Part shown: positions 1 through 8,714 of the stretch, piece by piece
Numbering within the stretch: the first letter of the stretch is position 1
Layout of the letters: every line of letters begins with the position of its first letter
Assembly (NCBI RefSeq): GCF_001524445.2
Contig: NZ_CP013418.1
Span: 1,364,001 to 1,428,000 of the forward strand
From: Burkholderia savannae
GTDB lineage: Bacteria > Pseudomonadota > Gammaproteobacteria > Burkholderiales > Burkholderiaceae
DNA length: 64,000 nucleotides
Direction of reading: 5' to 3'
The notes under the pieces: generated by a model
Told to the model about the DNA's origin: nothing
Database searches by the model: none
Seen by the model: the letters and a program-made list of their open reading frames with translations, nothing else
Position numbers and translations under genes: made by a program

Positions 1-1679
1 AACGTCGTGCCGCCGCAGTCGTCGGCGATCTTCACGTCCGGCGTGACGATCTCGACATTCGCGCCGCGGCTCGCGATGAAATCGGCGACGCCCGCGCCCG
101 CATGCGTGCTGACGCCGTCATAGACGAGCACGTTCTTGCCCGGCTCGACGCGGCCCGACAGGATGTCCCACGAGCTGACGGCGAGCCCGTCAGCGACGCC
201 CCACGCCGGCACCTGATCGGTGAAGCTGCGCCCGCCCGTGGCGAGCACGATGATGTCCGGCTTCTCGGCCATGATCATTTTCTCGTCGGCTTCGACCCCG
301 AGCCGCCGATCGACGCCGAGCCGCTTCGTCTCCATGTCGAACCAGCGTACGATGCCCGCCATCTGCTCGCGCTGCGGCGCCTTCGCGGCGAGCACGATCT
401 GGCCGCCGACTTCCGTGTTCTTCTCGAACAGCACGACGTCGTGGCCGCGCGAACGCGCGACGCGCGACGCTTCGAGCCCTGCGGGCCCCGCGCCGACCAC
501 GACGACCTTGTGCTTCGGTCCGCGCGACTTCTCGATCACGTGCGGCATCGTCGCCTCGCGCGACGTCGCCGCGTTCTGCACGCACAGCACGTCGAGGCCG
601 TTGTACTGGCGGTCGATGCAATAGTTCGCGCCCACGCACTGCTTGATCTCGTCCTCGCGGCCGTCGCGGATCTTGATGACCATGTGCGGATCGGCGATCT
701 GCGCGCGCGTCATGCCGACGAGATCGACCATTCCGCTCGCGAGCAGGCGCTCGGCCTGGCCCGCGTCGCGAATGCTCTGTGCGTGCATCACCGGAATCTT
801 GACGACCGACTTGATGCCCGCCGCGAGATGCACGAACGGCTCGGGCGGCAGCGCCATCGGCGGCATGCAGTTCGCGAGCGTGTTGTGCGTGTCCGCGCCG
901 GAGCCGATCACGCCGAGATAATCGATCAGGCCCGTCTCGGACATCGCCTGCGCGATCTCCTTCAATTGCTCGTGACCGAGGCCGTCCTCGTGAAATTCGT
1001 CGCCGCACATCCGCAGGCCGACGCAGAAGTCGCGGCCGACTGCCTCGCGCACGGCCTTCAGCACCTCGACGCCGAAGCGCAGCCGGTTCTCGAGGCTGCC
1101 GCCCCATTCGTCGGAGCGAAAGTTCGTGCGCGGGCTCCAGAACTGGTCGATCAGATGCTGGTGCGCGGCCGAGATCTCGATGCCGTCCATCCCCGCATCC
1201 TTCACGCGCTTCGCGGCCGCCGCGAAATCGCCGATGATCCGCCGGATTTCCTCGACCTCGATGATCTTCGCGTTGCCGCGATGCACCGGCTCGCGCACGC
1301 CCGACGGCGACATCAGATGCGGCCAGTGCTCGCCGTGAAATGCGGAGCGGCGGCCCATGTGCGTCGCCTGGATCATGATCTTCGCGCCGTGCCGATGCAT
1401 CGCTTCGGCGAGCCGCGCGAGCGGATCGACGATCTTGTCGGTCGACAGATTCACCGACTTCCACCAGCCTTGCGGGCTGTCGACCGACACGGGGCTCGAC
1501 CCGCCGCACACGGCGAGGCCGACGCCGCCCTTCGCCTTTTCCTCGTAGTAGCGGATGTAGCGATCGCCGGGCAACCCGCCCGGCTCCGCATACACCTCCG
1601 CATGCGCGGTGCTGACGATCCGGTTGCGCAGCGTGAGCTGATTCAGCGTCAAGGGTTTGAACAGATTGGGATAGCGCAT
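1..1679 (-). CDS. dgcA: Dimethylglycine demethylase subunit DgcA (partial, C-terminus outside window)
   Basis: Old-yellow-enzyme-type TIM barrel (about residues 1-370) followed by FAD/NAD-binding domains. It starts MRYPNLFKPLTLNQLTLRNR and shows a dinucleotide-binding loop (VVVGAGPAGLEA) after the iron-sulfur segment. This is the trimethylamine-dehydrogenase/2,4-dienoyl-CoA reductase architecture used by DgcA, which with DgcB and ETF oxidatively demethylates dimethylglycine to sarcosine in glycine-betaine catabolism. About 560 residues are visible and the 3' end lies beyond base 1. Start chosen at 1679 with an AGAGG-type RBS. It is the fourth minus-strand gene after glyA, the dipeptidase and the V4R-like gene, matching the Pseudomonas PA5396-PA5398 order. 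Oddity: the cluster cysteines are C348, C354 and C366, while the position of the second trimethylamine dehydrogenase cysteine is Ala351. A related OYE-like demethylase for another N-methyl compound is possible, but the context favours DgcA. Confidence 0.86.
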   Translation of the reverse strand, partial: MRYPNLFKPLTLNQLTLRNRIVSTAHAEVYAEPGGLPGDRYIRYYEEKAKGGVGLAVCGGSSPVSVDSPQGWWKSVNLSTDKIVDPLARLAEAMHRHGAKIMIQATHMGRRSAFHGEHWPHLMSPSGVREPVHRGNAKIIEVEEIRRIIGDFAAAAKRVKDAGMDGIEISAAHQHLIDQFWSPRTNFRSDEWGGSLENRLRFGVEVLKAVREAVGRDFCVGLRMCGDEFHEDGLGHEQLKEIAQAMSETGLIDYLGVIGSGADTHNTLANCMPPMALPPEPFVHLAAGIKSVVKIPVMHAQSIRDAGQAERLLASGMVDLVGMTRAQIADPHMVIKIRDGREDEIKQCVGANYCIDRQYNGLDVLCVQNAATSREATMPHVIEKSRGPKHKVVVVGAGPAGLEASRVARSRGHDVVLFEKNTEVGGQIVLAAKAPQREQMAGIVRWFDMETKRLGVDRRLGVEADEKMIMAEKPDIIVLATGGRSFTDQVPAWGVADGLAVSSWDILSGRVEPGKNVLVYDGVSTHAGAGVADFIASRGANVEIVTPDVKIADDCGGTT

Positions 1680-1734
1680 CGCGGGCGACCTCTTGCGTTC
1701 TCGTGAGCGTGACGTTGGCGTGGAAGATGTCGTG

Positions 1735-2268
1735 TCAGTGCGAAAGCGGCGACACTTCGAACACGCAATGGTCGTGGCCTTCGGCCGCACATCGCGTTTC
1801 CTTCGATTGCGCGCGCGGCGCGCGCTTGCCTTCCGGCGTCGTGTCGTTGACCCAGTCCATCGCGCCCGCGAACCAGCCGGCGAACATGTAGCAGAGCTTG
1901 CCGACCTTGTCCGGCTGCGCGAGCACGAACGACGAATGGCGCAGCTCGATCTTCGCGCGCGCGGCCTCCGGCTCGGCCTCGACGATCGAGAACAGGCCCC
2001 AGCCGCGCTGCGACAAGCGCTTCAGGTAATGCTCGAACACCGCCATCCCTGCGATTCCGTGCTGCTTCGCTTCCTTGTCGCACCAGTGGTACGCCGACTT
2101 GTAGCCGGCTTGGTAGAGGATGTCCGCGTAGACGTCGCGGCCGAGCGCCTCTTCGACCGCCGTATGGTTGTTCGTGAAGAAATGGCGCGGCACGTACAGC
2201 ATCGGCAGCGCGTCGGTGGTCCAGACGCCGGTGTTCGGATCGACGTCGATCGGCAGTTGCGGTTGCAT
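1735..2268 (-). CDS. DUF5943 / V4R-like small-molecule-binding protein of the dgcA operon
   Basis: 177 aa, starting MQPQLPIDVDPNTGVW. The C-terminal half (ELRHSSFVLAQPD... ending CAAEGHDHCVFEVSPL) resembles 4-vinyl-reductase (V4R)/DUF5943 proteins, with the late Cys and His residues typical of that fold. Homologues lie between a dipeptidase and dgcA in betaine-catabolic loci of pseudomonads (PA5397 position). The biochemical role is not established; sensing or binding a pathway intermediate is only a guess. The open frame extends 69 codons upstream, but that part is Arg-rich low-complexity sequence over the intergenic region, so the start at 2268 is preferred. It sits 55 bp upstream of dgcA and 124 bp downstream of the dipeptidase gene, so it is probably co-transcribed with both. 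Confidence 0.82.
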   Translation of the reverse strand: MQPQLPIDVDPNTGVWTTDALPMLYVPRHFFTNNHTAVEEALGRDVYADILYQAGYKSAYHWCDKEAKQHGIAGMAVFEHYLKRLSQRGWGLFSIVEAEPEAARAKIELRHSSFVLAQPDKVGKLCYMFAGWFAGAMDWVNDTTPEGKRAPRAQSKETRCAAEGHDHCVFEVSPLSH

Positions 2269-2392
2269 CGTGTGACTCCGTGGGGTGAAACGCGCGGCGT
2301 CTTCGCGCACGCGCGGCATCGTCCGCGCGCCGTCGCTCGTTGCGCGGGCGCGTCCTGAATCGAATCGGTTGAAAACGAAGAATGCGGAACGC

Positions 2393-3364
2393 CTACGCGC
2401 CCCAGACCTCCTTGAACACGCGCACCCAGTTCTCGCCCATGATCTTGCGGATGCGCGACTCCTTCCAGCCGGCACGCGCCATCGCGGCCGTCAGGTTCGG
2501 GAATTCGCCGATCGTTCGGATGCCTTCCGGATTCACGATCTTGCCGAAATTCGTGAGCCGGCGATAGCGGCCCTTGTCGTGCGTGAGCCAATCGAAAAAG
2601 TCGACGCTGTAGCCCTGCGTGAAATCGGTGCCGATGCCGACTGCGTCCTCGCCGATCAGGTTCACGACGTAATCGATCGCCTCGATGTAATCGTCGATCG
2701 TCGCGTCGATCCCGCGCTTCAGGAACGGCGCGAACATCGTCACGCCGACGAAGCCGCCCGCGTCCGCGATCTCCTTCAACTGTTCGTCGCTCTTGTTGCG
2801 CGGATGCTCCTTGAGCCCCGACGGCAGGCAATGCGAATAGCAGACGGGCTTCTTCGAGAACGCGATCGCCTCCGACGACGTATTGCCGCCGACGTGCGAC
2901 AGGTCGACCATGATCCCGACACGGTTCATCTCGGCGATCACCTCGCGGCCGAAATCCGACAGGCCGCCGTCGCGCTCGTAACAGCCGGTGCCGACGAGGT
3001 TCTGCGTGTTGTAGCAAAGCTGCACGACGCGCACGCCCATGTCGGCGAACGCCTCGACGTAGCCGAGGTTGTCCTCGAACGCGTGCGCGTTCTGGAAGCC
3101 GAGAATCACGCCCGTCCTGCCTTCCTGCTTCGCGCGAAAGATGTCGTCGGTCGTGCGCACGAGCGTCAGCAGCTCGCCGTTGTCGCGAATCTGCTTTTTC
3201 ATCAGCGCGATGTTGTCGACCGTCTTCGTGAAGTTCTCCCACACGGACACCGTGCAGTTCGCGGCCGTCACACCGCCCTTGTGCATGTCCTCGAACACCG
3301 AACGTTCGAACTTCGAAATGTTCAGGCCGTCGATGATGATGCTGTCCTGATGCAGCGTGCTCAT
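2393..3364 (-). CDS. M19 family membrane-type dipeptidase, betaine-catabolism associated
   Basis: 323 aa, starting MSTLHQDSIIIDGLNISKFE, with a GGAG Shine-Dalgarno 5 bases before the ATG. The amidohydrolase/renal dipeptidase fold is recognisable from the early IIDG segment, the central DLSHVGGNTSSEAI metal-ligand motif, YSHCLPSG and GIGTDFTQGY. Members normally bind two zinc ions. The equivalent gene in Pseudomonas (PA5396) belongs to the GbdR regulon beside dgcA. Its substrate in betaine metabolism is not settled, so only a hydrolase role on a dipeptide-like or N-acyl substrate can be inferred. A longer frame runs upstream into glyA in another phase, but the RBS fixes the start. It lies 59 bp after glyA and is likely in the same transcript. 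Confidence 0.88.
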   Translation of the reverse strand: MSTLHQDSIIIDGLNISKFERSVFEDMHKGGVTAANCTVSVWENFTKTVDNIALMKKQIRDNGELLTLVRTTDDIFRAKQEGRTGVILGFQNAHAFEDNLGYVEAFADMGVRVVQLCYNTQNLVGTGCYERDGGLSDFGREVIAEMNRVGIMVDLSHVGGNTSSEAIAFSKKPVCYSHCLPSGLKEHPRNKSDEQLKEIADAGGFVGVTMFAPFLKRGIDATIDDYIEAIDYVVNLIGEDAVGIGTDFTQGYSVDFFDWLTHDKGRYRRLTNFGKIVNPEGIRTIGEFPNLTAAMARAGWKESRIRKIMGENWVRVFKEVWGA

Positions 3365-3423
3365 GAATTCTCCAGTCTTGTCTGCGCGTCGGTCGGTCGT
3401 CGTGCGAAGGCGCGGCGTTCGGT

Positions 3424-4698
3424 TCAGTAGATCGGGAAGCGCTCGCAGAGCGCGAAGATCTCGCGGCGCACGCGCTGCTCGGCCGCGTGATCGCCTTGCG
3501 GGTTCGTGCGCAGCGCGTCGAACACCTCGAGAATCAGCCGGCCGACCTCGCGAAACTCCGCCGCGCCGAAGCCGCGCGTCGTGCCGGCCGGCGTGCCGAG
3601 GCGAATGCCCGACGTGATCGTCGGCTTTTCGGTGTCGAACGGAATGCCGTTCTTGTTGCACGTGATGCCCGCACGCTCGAGCGCCTGCTCGACCTGCGCG
3701 CCCTTCAGCCCCTTCGGGCGCAGATCGACGAGCAGCAGGTGATTGTCGGTGCCGCCCGTCACGAGATCGACGCCGCCCGCCTTCAGCACTTCGCCGAGCG
3801 CCTGCGCGTTCGCGAGCACGCGGTCGATGTAGATCTTGAAGTCGCCCGTCAGCGCCTCGCCGAACGCAACCGCCTTGCCGGCGATCACGTGCATCAGCGG
3901 GCCGCCCTGCAGGCCGGGAAACACCGCCGAGTTGATCTTCTTGGCGATCTCCTCGTCGTTCGTCAGCACGAAGCCGCCGCGCGGGCCGCGCAGCGTCTTG
4001 TGCGTGGTCGACGTGACGACGTGCGCGTGCTCGACCGGATTCGCGTGGCGGCCCGCGGCGATCACGCCGGCGATGTGCGCCATATCGACCATCAGCTTCG
4101 CGCCGACGCCGTCGGCGATCCGGCGGAAGCGCGCGAAGTCGAGCGCGCGCGGATAGGCGGAGAAGCCCGCGATGACGAGGCTCGGCTTGTGCCGCTGCGC
4201 GAGTTCCTCGACCTGGTCGTAGTCGATCAGCATCGTGTCGCGGTTCACGCCGTACTGGACGGCGTTGAACCATTTGCCGGACAGCGCGGGCTTCGCGCCG
4301 TGCGTCAGGTGTCCGCCCGCGTCGAGCGACATCCCGAGCACCGTGTCGCCCGGCTTCGCGAGCGCGAGCATCACCGAGCCGTTCGCCTGCGCGCCGGAAT
4401 GCGGCTGCACGTTCGCATAGCCGGCATTGAAGATTCGCTTCACGCGATCGATCGCGAGCGCCTCGACTTCGTCCGCGAACTCGCAGCCGCCGTAGTAACG
4501 CTTGCCCGGATAGCCTTCCGCATACTTGTTCGTCAGCACCGAGCCCTGCGCCTCGAGCACCGCGCGCGACACGATGTTCTCCGACGCGATCAGCTCGACC
4601 TGCGACTGCTGTCGTTCGAGTTCCTTGAGGAGCGCGCCGCGCACGGACGCGTCGCGCTCGGCGAGCGATTGCGAGAAGAAGGGACTGGCGTTCGACAT
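3424..4698 (-). CDS. glyA: Serine hydroxymethyltransferase (betaine-cluster GlyA)
   Basis: 424 aa. Full-length PLP enzyme interconverting glycine plus methylene-THF and serine. The Schiff-base lysine is K234 in [16 protein letters not shown]. Other family signatures are [25 protein letters not shown] and HSGAQAN. Start set at MSNASPFF (4698); an upstream ATG adding five residues is possible. It is the first gene of the minus-strand betaine operon and so divergent from gbdR. In this pathway glycine from sarcosine demethylation, together with the methylene-THF generated, is turned into serine for growth on betaine. This is likely a paralogue of the housekeeping glyA expected elsewhere on the genome. 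Confidence 0.95.
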   Translation of the reverse strand: MSNASPFFSQSLAERDASVRGALLKELERQQSQVELIASENIVSRAVLEAQGSVLTNKYAEGYPGKRYYGGCEFADEVEALAIDRVKRIFNAGYANVQPHSGAQANGSVMLALAKPGDTVLGMSLDAGGHLTHGAKPALSGKWFNAVQYGVNRDTMLIDYDQVEELAQRHKPSLVIAGFSAYPRALDFARFRRIADGVGAKLMVDMAHIAGVIAAGRHANPVEHAHVVTSTTHKTLRGPRGGFVLTNDEEIAKKINSAVFPGLQGGPLMHVIAGKAVAFGEALTGDFKIYIDRVLANAQALGEVLKAGGVDLVTGGTDNHLLLVDLRPKGLKGAQVEQALERAGITCNKNGIPFDTEKPTITSGIRLGTPAGTTRGFGAAEFREVGRLILEVFDALRTNPQGDHAAEQRVRREIFALCERFPIY

Positions 4699-5158
4699 AG
4701 GGCGTCTCGTCACTGAATTTTGAGGGGCTCCGCAGCGGGCTCGAAGGCCCGCCGCGCGGCGTCTTGGCGTCCCGCCGCAGCGGCTGCCGACGGCTCTATT
4801 CTTGTCGTTCGGATTTTTCGCCTATTGATGAATTCAGACGCGTTCTTTCCCTTTTCCGACATGTTCGTCACTTTTGAACAAGTGACCGGTCGTGCGTTTT
4901 TGCGGTAGCCGCCGCGACCGAGGCGGCCGCCGCAGCCGCGGCGCGGCGGCGGCTGGCGGCCGGCACTGGCCCGGTGCCGCCGCTGCACTCGGGCGGCGCA
5001 GCCGCTCACGGTTACGGTGCGGTGCAGCGAAAGGCCGCCGACAGGCGGCCGCCCGGATCTAGGGTTTAGCCGTATGGCACGCTTGTTGCGCTCGATTTCA
5101 CAATACGCGAGCCGAGCGCCCCGGCCGCATCAAGATCAGATCCAAGGAACGCTTCCCC
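4699..5158. other. Divergent intergenic region between glyA and gbdR
   Basis: 460 bp with no credible gene. The glyA-proximal part (4800-4900) is relatively AT-rich and should hold the minus-strand promoter. The middle (about 4905-5060) is very GC-rich with many short self-complementary runs. A sigma-54-type element faces gbdR at 5075-5090. I could not identify a convincing GbdR operator by eye. Confidence 0.6.
5075..5090 (+). promoter_or_regulatory. Predicted sigma-54 (-24/-12) promoter of gbdR
   Basis: The sequence TGGCACG-CTTG-TTGCG matches the core sigma-54 consensus TGGCACG-N4-TTGC at every core position with correct spacing. It is on the coding strand and ends 68 bp before the gbdR ATG, giving a predicted start site near 5101. 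In Pseudomonas aeruginosa, gbdR expression is tied to NtrC/CbrB, which act with sigma-54, so nitrogen/carbon-limitation control is a plausible inference. No activator-binding site was identified. Confidence 0.7.
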
Positions 5159-6184
5159 ATGTCGCCCGACCGCACTGCGTCGCTGTCTCATTTCGCGTTC
5201 ATGCCGCTGCCCAACTTCACGATGATCGCGTTCACGAACGCGATCGAAGTGCTCAGGATGGCCAACTACCTGAGCGGGCAGCCGCTTTACCGCTGGTCGA
5301 TCGTCAGCCCGGAAGGCGGCTTGGTCACGGCGAGCAACGGACTCGCGGTCGACACCGGCCCGGCCGACTGCGTCGGGCAACCGGACATCGTGTTCGTCTG
5401 CGGCGGCGTCGACGTGCAGCGCGCGACGCAGCCCGAGCATCTCGCGACGCTGCGCCGCTTCGCGCGCGCGGGCGTCGCGCTCGGCAGCCTGTGCACCGGC
5501 ACCTACGCGCTCGCGAAGGCGGGGCTCCTCGCCGGCTATGCGTGCGCGATCCACTGGGAAAACCTCTCGGCGCTGAAGGAAGAATTTCCGGACACCCGCT
5601 TTCTGAAAGAGCTGTTCGTGATCGATCGCGATCGCGTGACCTGCACGGGCGGCGTCGCGCCGCTCGACATGATGCTGAACCTGATCGCCGCGCGCATCGG
5701 CACCGCGCGCGTCACGCAGATCGCCGAGCAGTTCATCGTCGAGCACGTGCGCGACACGAGCGCGCAGCAACGGATGCCGCTCGTCGCGCGGCTCGGTTCC
5801 GCGAACAAGTCGCTGTTCGAGGTGATCGCGCTGATGGAGAACAACATCGAAGAGCCGCTGTCGCGCGAAGAGCTCGCGCGGCTCGCGAACATGTCGCAGC
5901 GGCAGTTGCAGCGCCTTTTCCGCGAGCATCTCGGGATGACGCCGACGCACTACTACCTGACGCTGCGCCTGCGCCGCGCGCGCGAGCTGCTGCTGCAAAC
6001 CGACATGTCGATCATGCACATCACGATGGCGTGCGGCTTCCAGTCCGCGTGTCACTTCAGCAAGAGCTATCGCGACGCGTTCGGCACCGCGCCGACGCGC
6101 GAACGCCGCAAGCAGGTTGCGCCGCTCGCGCAACCCGCGATGCCGGGCGGCGCACCCGCGCCGGCGATGATGTTGCACGCCTGA
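5159..6184 (+). CDS. gbdR: GbdR-type AraC/GlxA family transcriptional activator of betaine catabolism
   Basis: 341 aa. N-terminal DJ-1/PfpI-like sensing domain (about 10-200, with the GSLCTGTYALAKAG segment) followed by a double helix-turn-helix AraC domain (about 225-325: LARLANMSQRQLQRLFREHLG and IMHITMACGFQSACHFSKSY). This is the layout of GbdR/CdhR regulators that sense betaine, dimethylglycine or carnitine. Divergence from glyA-dipeptidase-dgcA and proximity to fdhA make GbdR the best name. The natural targets would be the adjacent minus-strand operon and fdhA. A sigma-54-like promoter precedes it. The C-terminal 30 residues after the HTH are Ala/Pro-rich and probably disordered. Confidence 0.88.
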   Translation: MSPDRTASLSHFAFMPLPNFTMIAFTNAIEVLRMANYLSGQPLYRWSIVSPEGGLVTASNGLAVDTGPADCVGQPDIVFVCGGVDVQRATQPEHLATLRRFARAGVALGSLCTGTYALAKAGLLAGYACAIHWENLSALKEEFPDTRFLKELFVIDRDRVTCTGGVAPLDMMLNLIAARIGTARVTQIAEQFIVEHVRDTSAQQRMPLVARLGSANKSLFEVIALMENNIEEPLSREELARLANMSQRQLQRLFREHLGMTPTHYYLTLRLRRARELLLQTDMSIMHITMACGFQSACHFSKSYRDAFGTAPTRERRKQVAPLAQPAMPGGAPAPAMMLHA

Positions 6185-6274
6185 GCGCGCTCGTCCGCGC
6201 GAGCGGCGCCGGATTCGGCGGCTCCGGCTCCATTGGCAACTTCGCTTTTCGTCGAACTTCGCACCCCAAAACGA

Positions 6275-6307
6275 ATGGCCCGCCGGCTCTGCGAACCGGC
6301 GGGCCAT
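6275..6307. terminator. Bidirectional stem-loop terminator between gbdR and fdhA
   Basis: Perfect 12-bp inverted repeat: ATGGCCCGCCGG at 6275-6286 and its complement at 6296-6307, with a 9-base loop. It lies in the 173-bp gap between two convergent genes and would form a strong hairpin on either strand. An oligo-A run (6267-6271) on the left gives a short U-tract for the minus-strand transcript of fdhA. Confidence 0.75.
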
Positions 6308-6357
6308 GCTCGTCGCCCGGCAGGACGCCCGATCGCGGCGGGCCGCCTATGCGCGCA

Positions 6358-7557
6358 TCATGCGGCCTTCAGCATCCCGTGCGGGTCGATGACGAATTTG
6401 CGCGGCGCGCCGCCGTCGAACTTCTTGTAGCCTTCCGGCGCATCGTCGAGCGAGATCACCGCGACGTTGACGATCTTCGCGATCGGCAGCCGGTCGAACA
6501 GAATCGCCTGCATCAGATTGCGGTTGTATTTGAGGACGGGCGTCTGGCCGGTATGGAACGAGTGCGACTTCGCCCAGCCCAAACCGAAGCGGATGCTCAG
6601 GCTGCCGTGCTTCGCGGCGACGTCGGCGGCGCCCGGATCGTCGGTCACGTACAGGCCCGGAATGCCGATCGCGCCGGCGGGCCGCGTGATTTCCATCAGC
6701 GAGTTCAGCACCGTCGCGGGCGCTTCCTCCGCATGGCCTGACGAACCGTGGCCGTGCGCCTCGAAGCCGACGCAGTCGACCGCGCAATCGATCTCCGGCT
6801 TGCCGAGGATCTGCTCGATCTGCTCGCCGAGCGTCGCGTCCTTCGACAAATCGACAACCTCGAAGCCCATCGCCTTCGCATGCGCGAGACGCTCGGCGTT
6901 CATATCGCCGACGATCGTGCACGCGGCGCCGAGCAGGCGCGCCGACGCGGCGGCCGCCATCCCGACAGGGCCCGCGCCCGCGACGTAGACGGTCGAGCCG
7001 GGCTTCACGCCGGCCGACACCGCGCCGTGATAGCCCGTCGGCAGGATGTCGGACAGGCAGGTGAGATCGCGGATCTTCGCCATCGCCTGATCGCGGTCGG
7101 GGAACTTCAGCAGGTTGAAATCGGCGTAAGGCACGAGCACGTATTCGGCCTGGCCGCCGATCCAGCCGCCCATGTCGACGTAGCCGTACGCGCCGCCCGC
7201 GCGCGACGGGTTCACGTTCAGGCACACGCCCGTGTGCTGCTCCTTGCACATCGCGCAGCGGCCGCATGCGACGTTGAACGGCACCGACACGAGATCGCCG
7301 ATCTTCAGCGTCTCGACGTCGCGGCCGACTTCGATCACCTCGCCCGTGATCTCGTGACCGAGCACGAGGCCGACGGGCGCCGTCGTGCGGCCGCGCACCA
7401 TGTGCTGATCGGAGCCGCAGATATTCGTGCTGACCACCTTCAGGATCACGCCGTGGCCGATCGCGCGGCCGCTCGGATCGACCATCTTCGGGTAGTCGAT
7501 CTTCTGCACCTCGACCTTGCCCGGCCCCTGATACACGACACCTCGGTTGCTGCTCAT
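6358..7557 (-). CDS. fdhA: Glutathione-independent formaldehyde dehydrogenase
   Basis: 399 aa, the same length as Pseudomonas putida formaldehyde dehydrogenase. Zinc-dependent medium-chain dehydrogenase. Catalytic zinc ligands C47 and H68-E69 (STNICGSDQH, LGHEITGEV). Structural zinc cysteines C98, C101, C104 and C112 (CGRCAMCKEQHTGVC). NAD-binding loop VAGAGPVGMAAA. It oxidises formaldehyde to formate without glutathione, using tightly bound NAD. Demethylation of betaine, dimethylglycine and sarcosine releases formaldehyde, so the gene fits the neighbouring gbdR/dgcA cluster; pseudomonads carry it in the same pathway. Start at 7557 (MSSNRGVVYQ); the much longer frame running upstream is non-coding repeat sequence and other genes. 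Confidence 0.93.
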   Translation of the reverse strand: MSSNRGVVYQGPGKVEVQKIDYPKMVDPSGRAIGHGVILKVVSTNICGSDQHMVRGRTTAPVGLVLGHEITGEVIEVGRDVETLKIGDLVSVPFNVACGRCAMCKEQHTGVCLNVNPSRAGGAYGYVDMGGWIGGQAEYVLVPYADFNLLKFPDRDQAMAKIRDLTCLSDILPTGYHGAVSAGVKPGSTVYVAGAGPVGMAAAASARLLGAACTIVGDMNAERLAHAKAMGFEVVDLSKDATLGEQIEQILGKPEIDCAVDCVGFEAHGHGSSGHAEEAPATVLNSLMEITRPAGAIGIPGLYVTDDPGAADVAAKHGSLSIRFGLGWAKSHSFHTGQTPVLKYNRNLMQAILFDRLPIAKIVNVAVISLDDAPEGYKKFDGGAPRKFVIDPHGMLKAA

Positions 7558-8039
7558 CGCATTGTCTCCATGTCTCGTTGGCGGTGCGCCGCGCCTCGCC
7601 CGGCCCGAGCGCTCGGGCGCGTCGGACGGGCTTGCAGCGAGCTTTCCGAGGGTAGTCCGCGAGCCGGGGGGGCGAGCGTCCAAAAACCGACATCGGCTTG
7701 GCTGCGGCCGACATCGGAGCGGTAACGGTGGAGGGCAATGGCGATGGCGCTGGTGACTGAGGCGTCGGTGACTGAGGCGGCGGCGACGATCTGCGATCTG
7801 CGATCTGCGATCTGCGATCTGCGTGCTGCGTGCTGCGTGCAGTGGGCAGTGGGCAGTGGGCAGTGGATAGTAATCGGCGGTTTGCGGTTTGCGGTTTGCG
7901 GTTTGCGATTTGCGATTTGCGATTTGCGGCGTGAGCCGTGCGACATGCAATCGCCTCGGCATAACGCACGCATTGCGCCAAGCGGCGTCATGCTGCACGA
8001 CGCAATGCGTGCGTCGCAACATCTTGCGTCCGGTGCGCG
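7558..8039. other. Gene-free region between fdhA and the LacI fragment
   Basis: About 480 bp without a supported gene. It holds the fdhA promoter side (near 7560-7700), two copies of a 13-bp GGTGACTGAGGCG unit around 7752-7779, and a long 7-bp tandem repeat (7788-7927, listed separately). Open frames crossing it translate the repeat and are not credible. Confidence 0.6.
7788..7927. repeat. Compound heptanucleotide tandem repeat
   Basis: A 140-bp tract with a constant 7-bp period and changing units: GATCTGC x5 (7788-7822), GTGCTGC x2, a transition unit GTGCAGT, GGGCAGT x3 (to 7864), a 14-bp interruption, then GGTTTGC x4 (7879-7906) and GATTTGC x3 (7907-7927). The interruption equals two heptads, so the phase is kept throughout. 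This looks like a slipped-strand VNTR whose units evolved by point mutation and re-amplification. Confidence 0.9.
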
Positions 8040-8699
8040 TCAACCGCCGAGCGGCCCGTCCGTATCGCCCGGCTCGACAACAGGCGACGCGAGCCGATGC
8101 GCGATGCCCGGCGGCTCCGCGATGACGCCGAGCATCAGCTCGGCAATCGCCAAGCCGGACGCTTGCCCGGTAGGCTGCACCACCGCGGTCGCCCGGTGCG
8201 GAAACGAGATGTCGCCCGACACGCCGTCGTAGACGATCAGCGATATGTCGTCGACGAAGCGCCTGCCGCTCTCGACGATCGCCCGGAACGCGCCCGCCCC
8301 GGCGATGTTGTTGTCGACGACAAGCGCGCTCGGCTGGCTCGGAAGCGCGAGCAAAGCCTGCGTCGCATCGTAGCCGCCGTCGCGCGTGAATGCGCATTCG
8401 CGAAACAGCGCGGAATCGAGCTCGATCCCCGCTTCGCGCAGCGCGCGCTCGAAGCCCGCGCGCCGCTGCGCGGCGAAGTTCAGCGTCTGCGACGCACACA
8501 CGAGCGCGATGCGCTGATGCCCGAACGGGATCAGCCGCTGCACAGCCGCGTGCGCGCCCGCCTCGTTGTCGAAATCGAACCACGCATACGGCGCAGCGCT
8601 GGCGGTCCAGCCATATGCGACGAACGGAAATTCGCGCTCCTGAAGAAAACGGATTCTCGGATCGTCGACGAACATTCGCCGCGCCCCGTCGTTCGACAT
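8040..8699 (-). pseudogene. Truncated LacI-family regulator (effector-binding part only)
   Basis: 219 codons matching the periplasmic-binding-protein-like C-terminal region of LacI/GalR regulators: DDPRIRFLQEREFPFVAYGW, a conserved D-x-D-N-E segment, FGHQRIALVC, ALVVDNNIAGAGAF, and an end around AELMLGVI. Family members are about 330-350 aa. The HTH, the hinge and roughly the first 110 residues are missing. The frame is closed 15 bp upstream by the TGA of the emrA-like gene. The first ATG (8699) falls inside what should be mid-domain, so this is most likely a decayed gene rather than a functional repressor. It abuts the downstream end of the rhl operon, consistent with a rearrangement breakpoint. 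No N-terminal LacI piece is seen at the other end of that operon. Confidence 0.75.
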
Positions 8700-8714
8700 G
8701 CCGCGAGCGCCTCG

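Noticed and set aside
7788..7927. Possible CRISPR array
   Set aside because: The units are contiguous 7-mers with no spacers and there are no cas genes.
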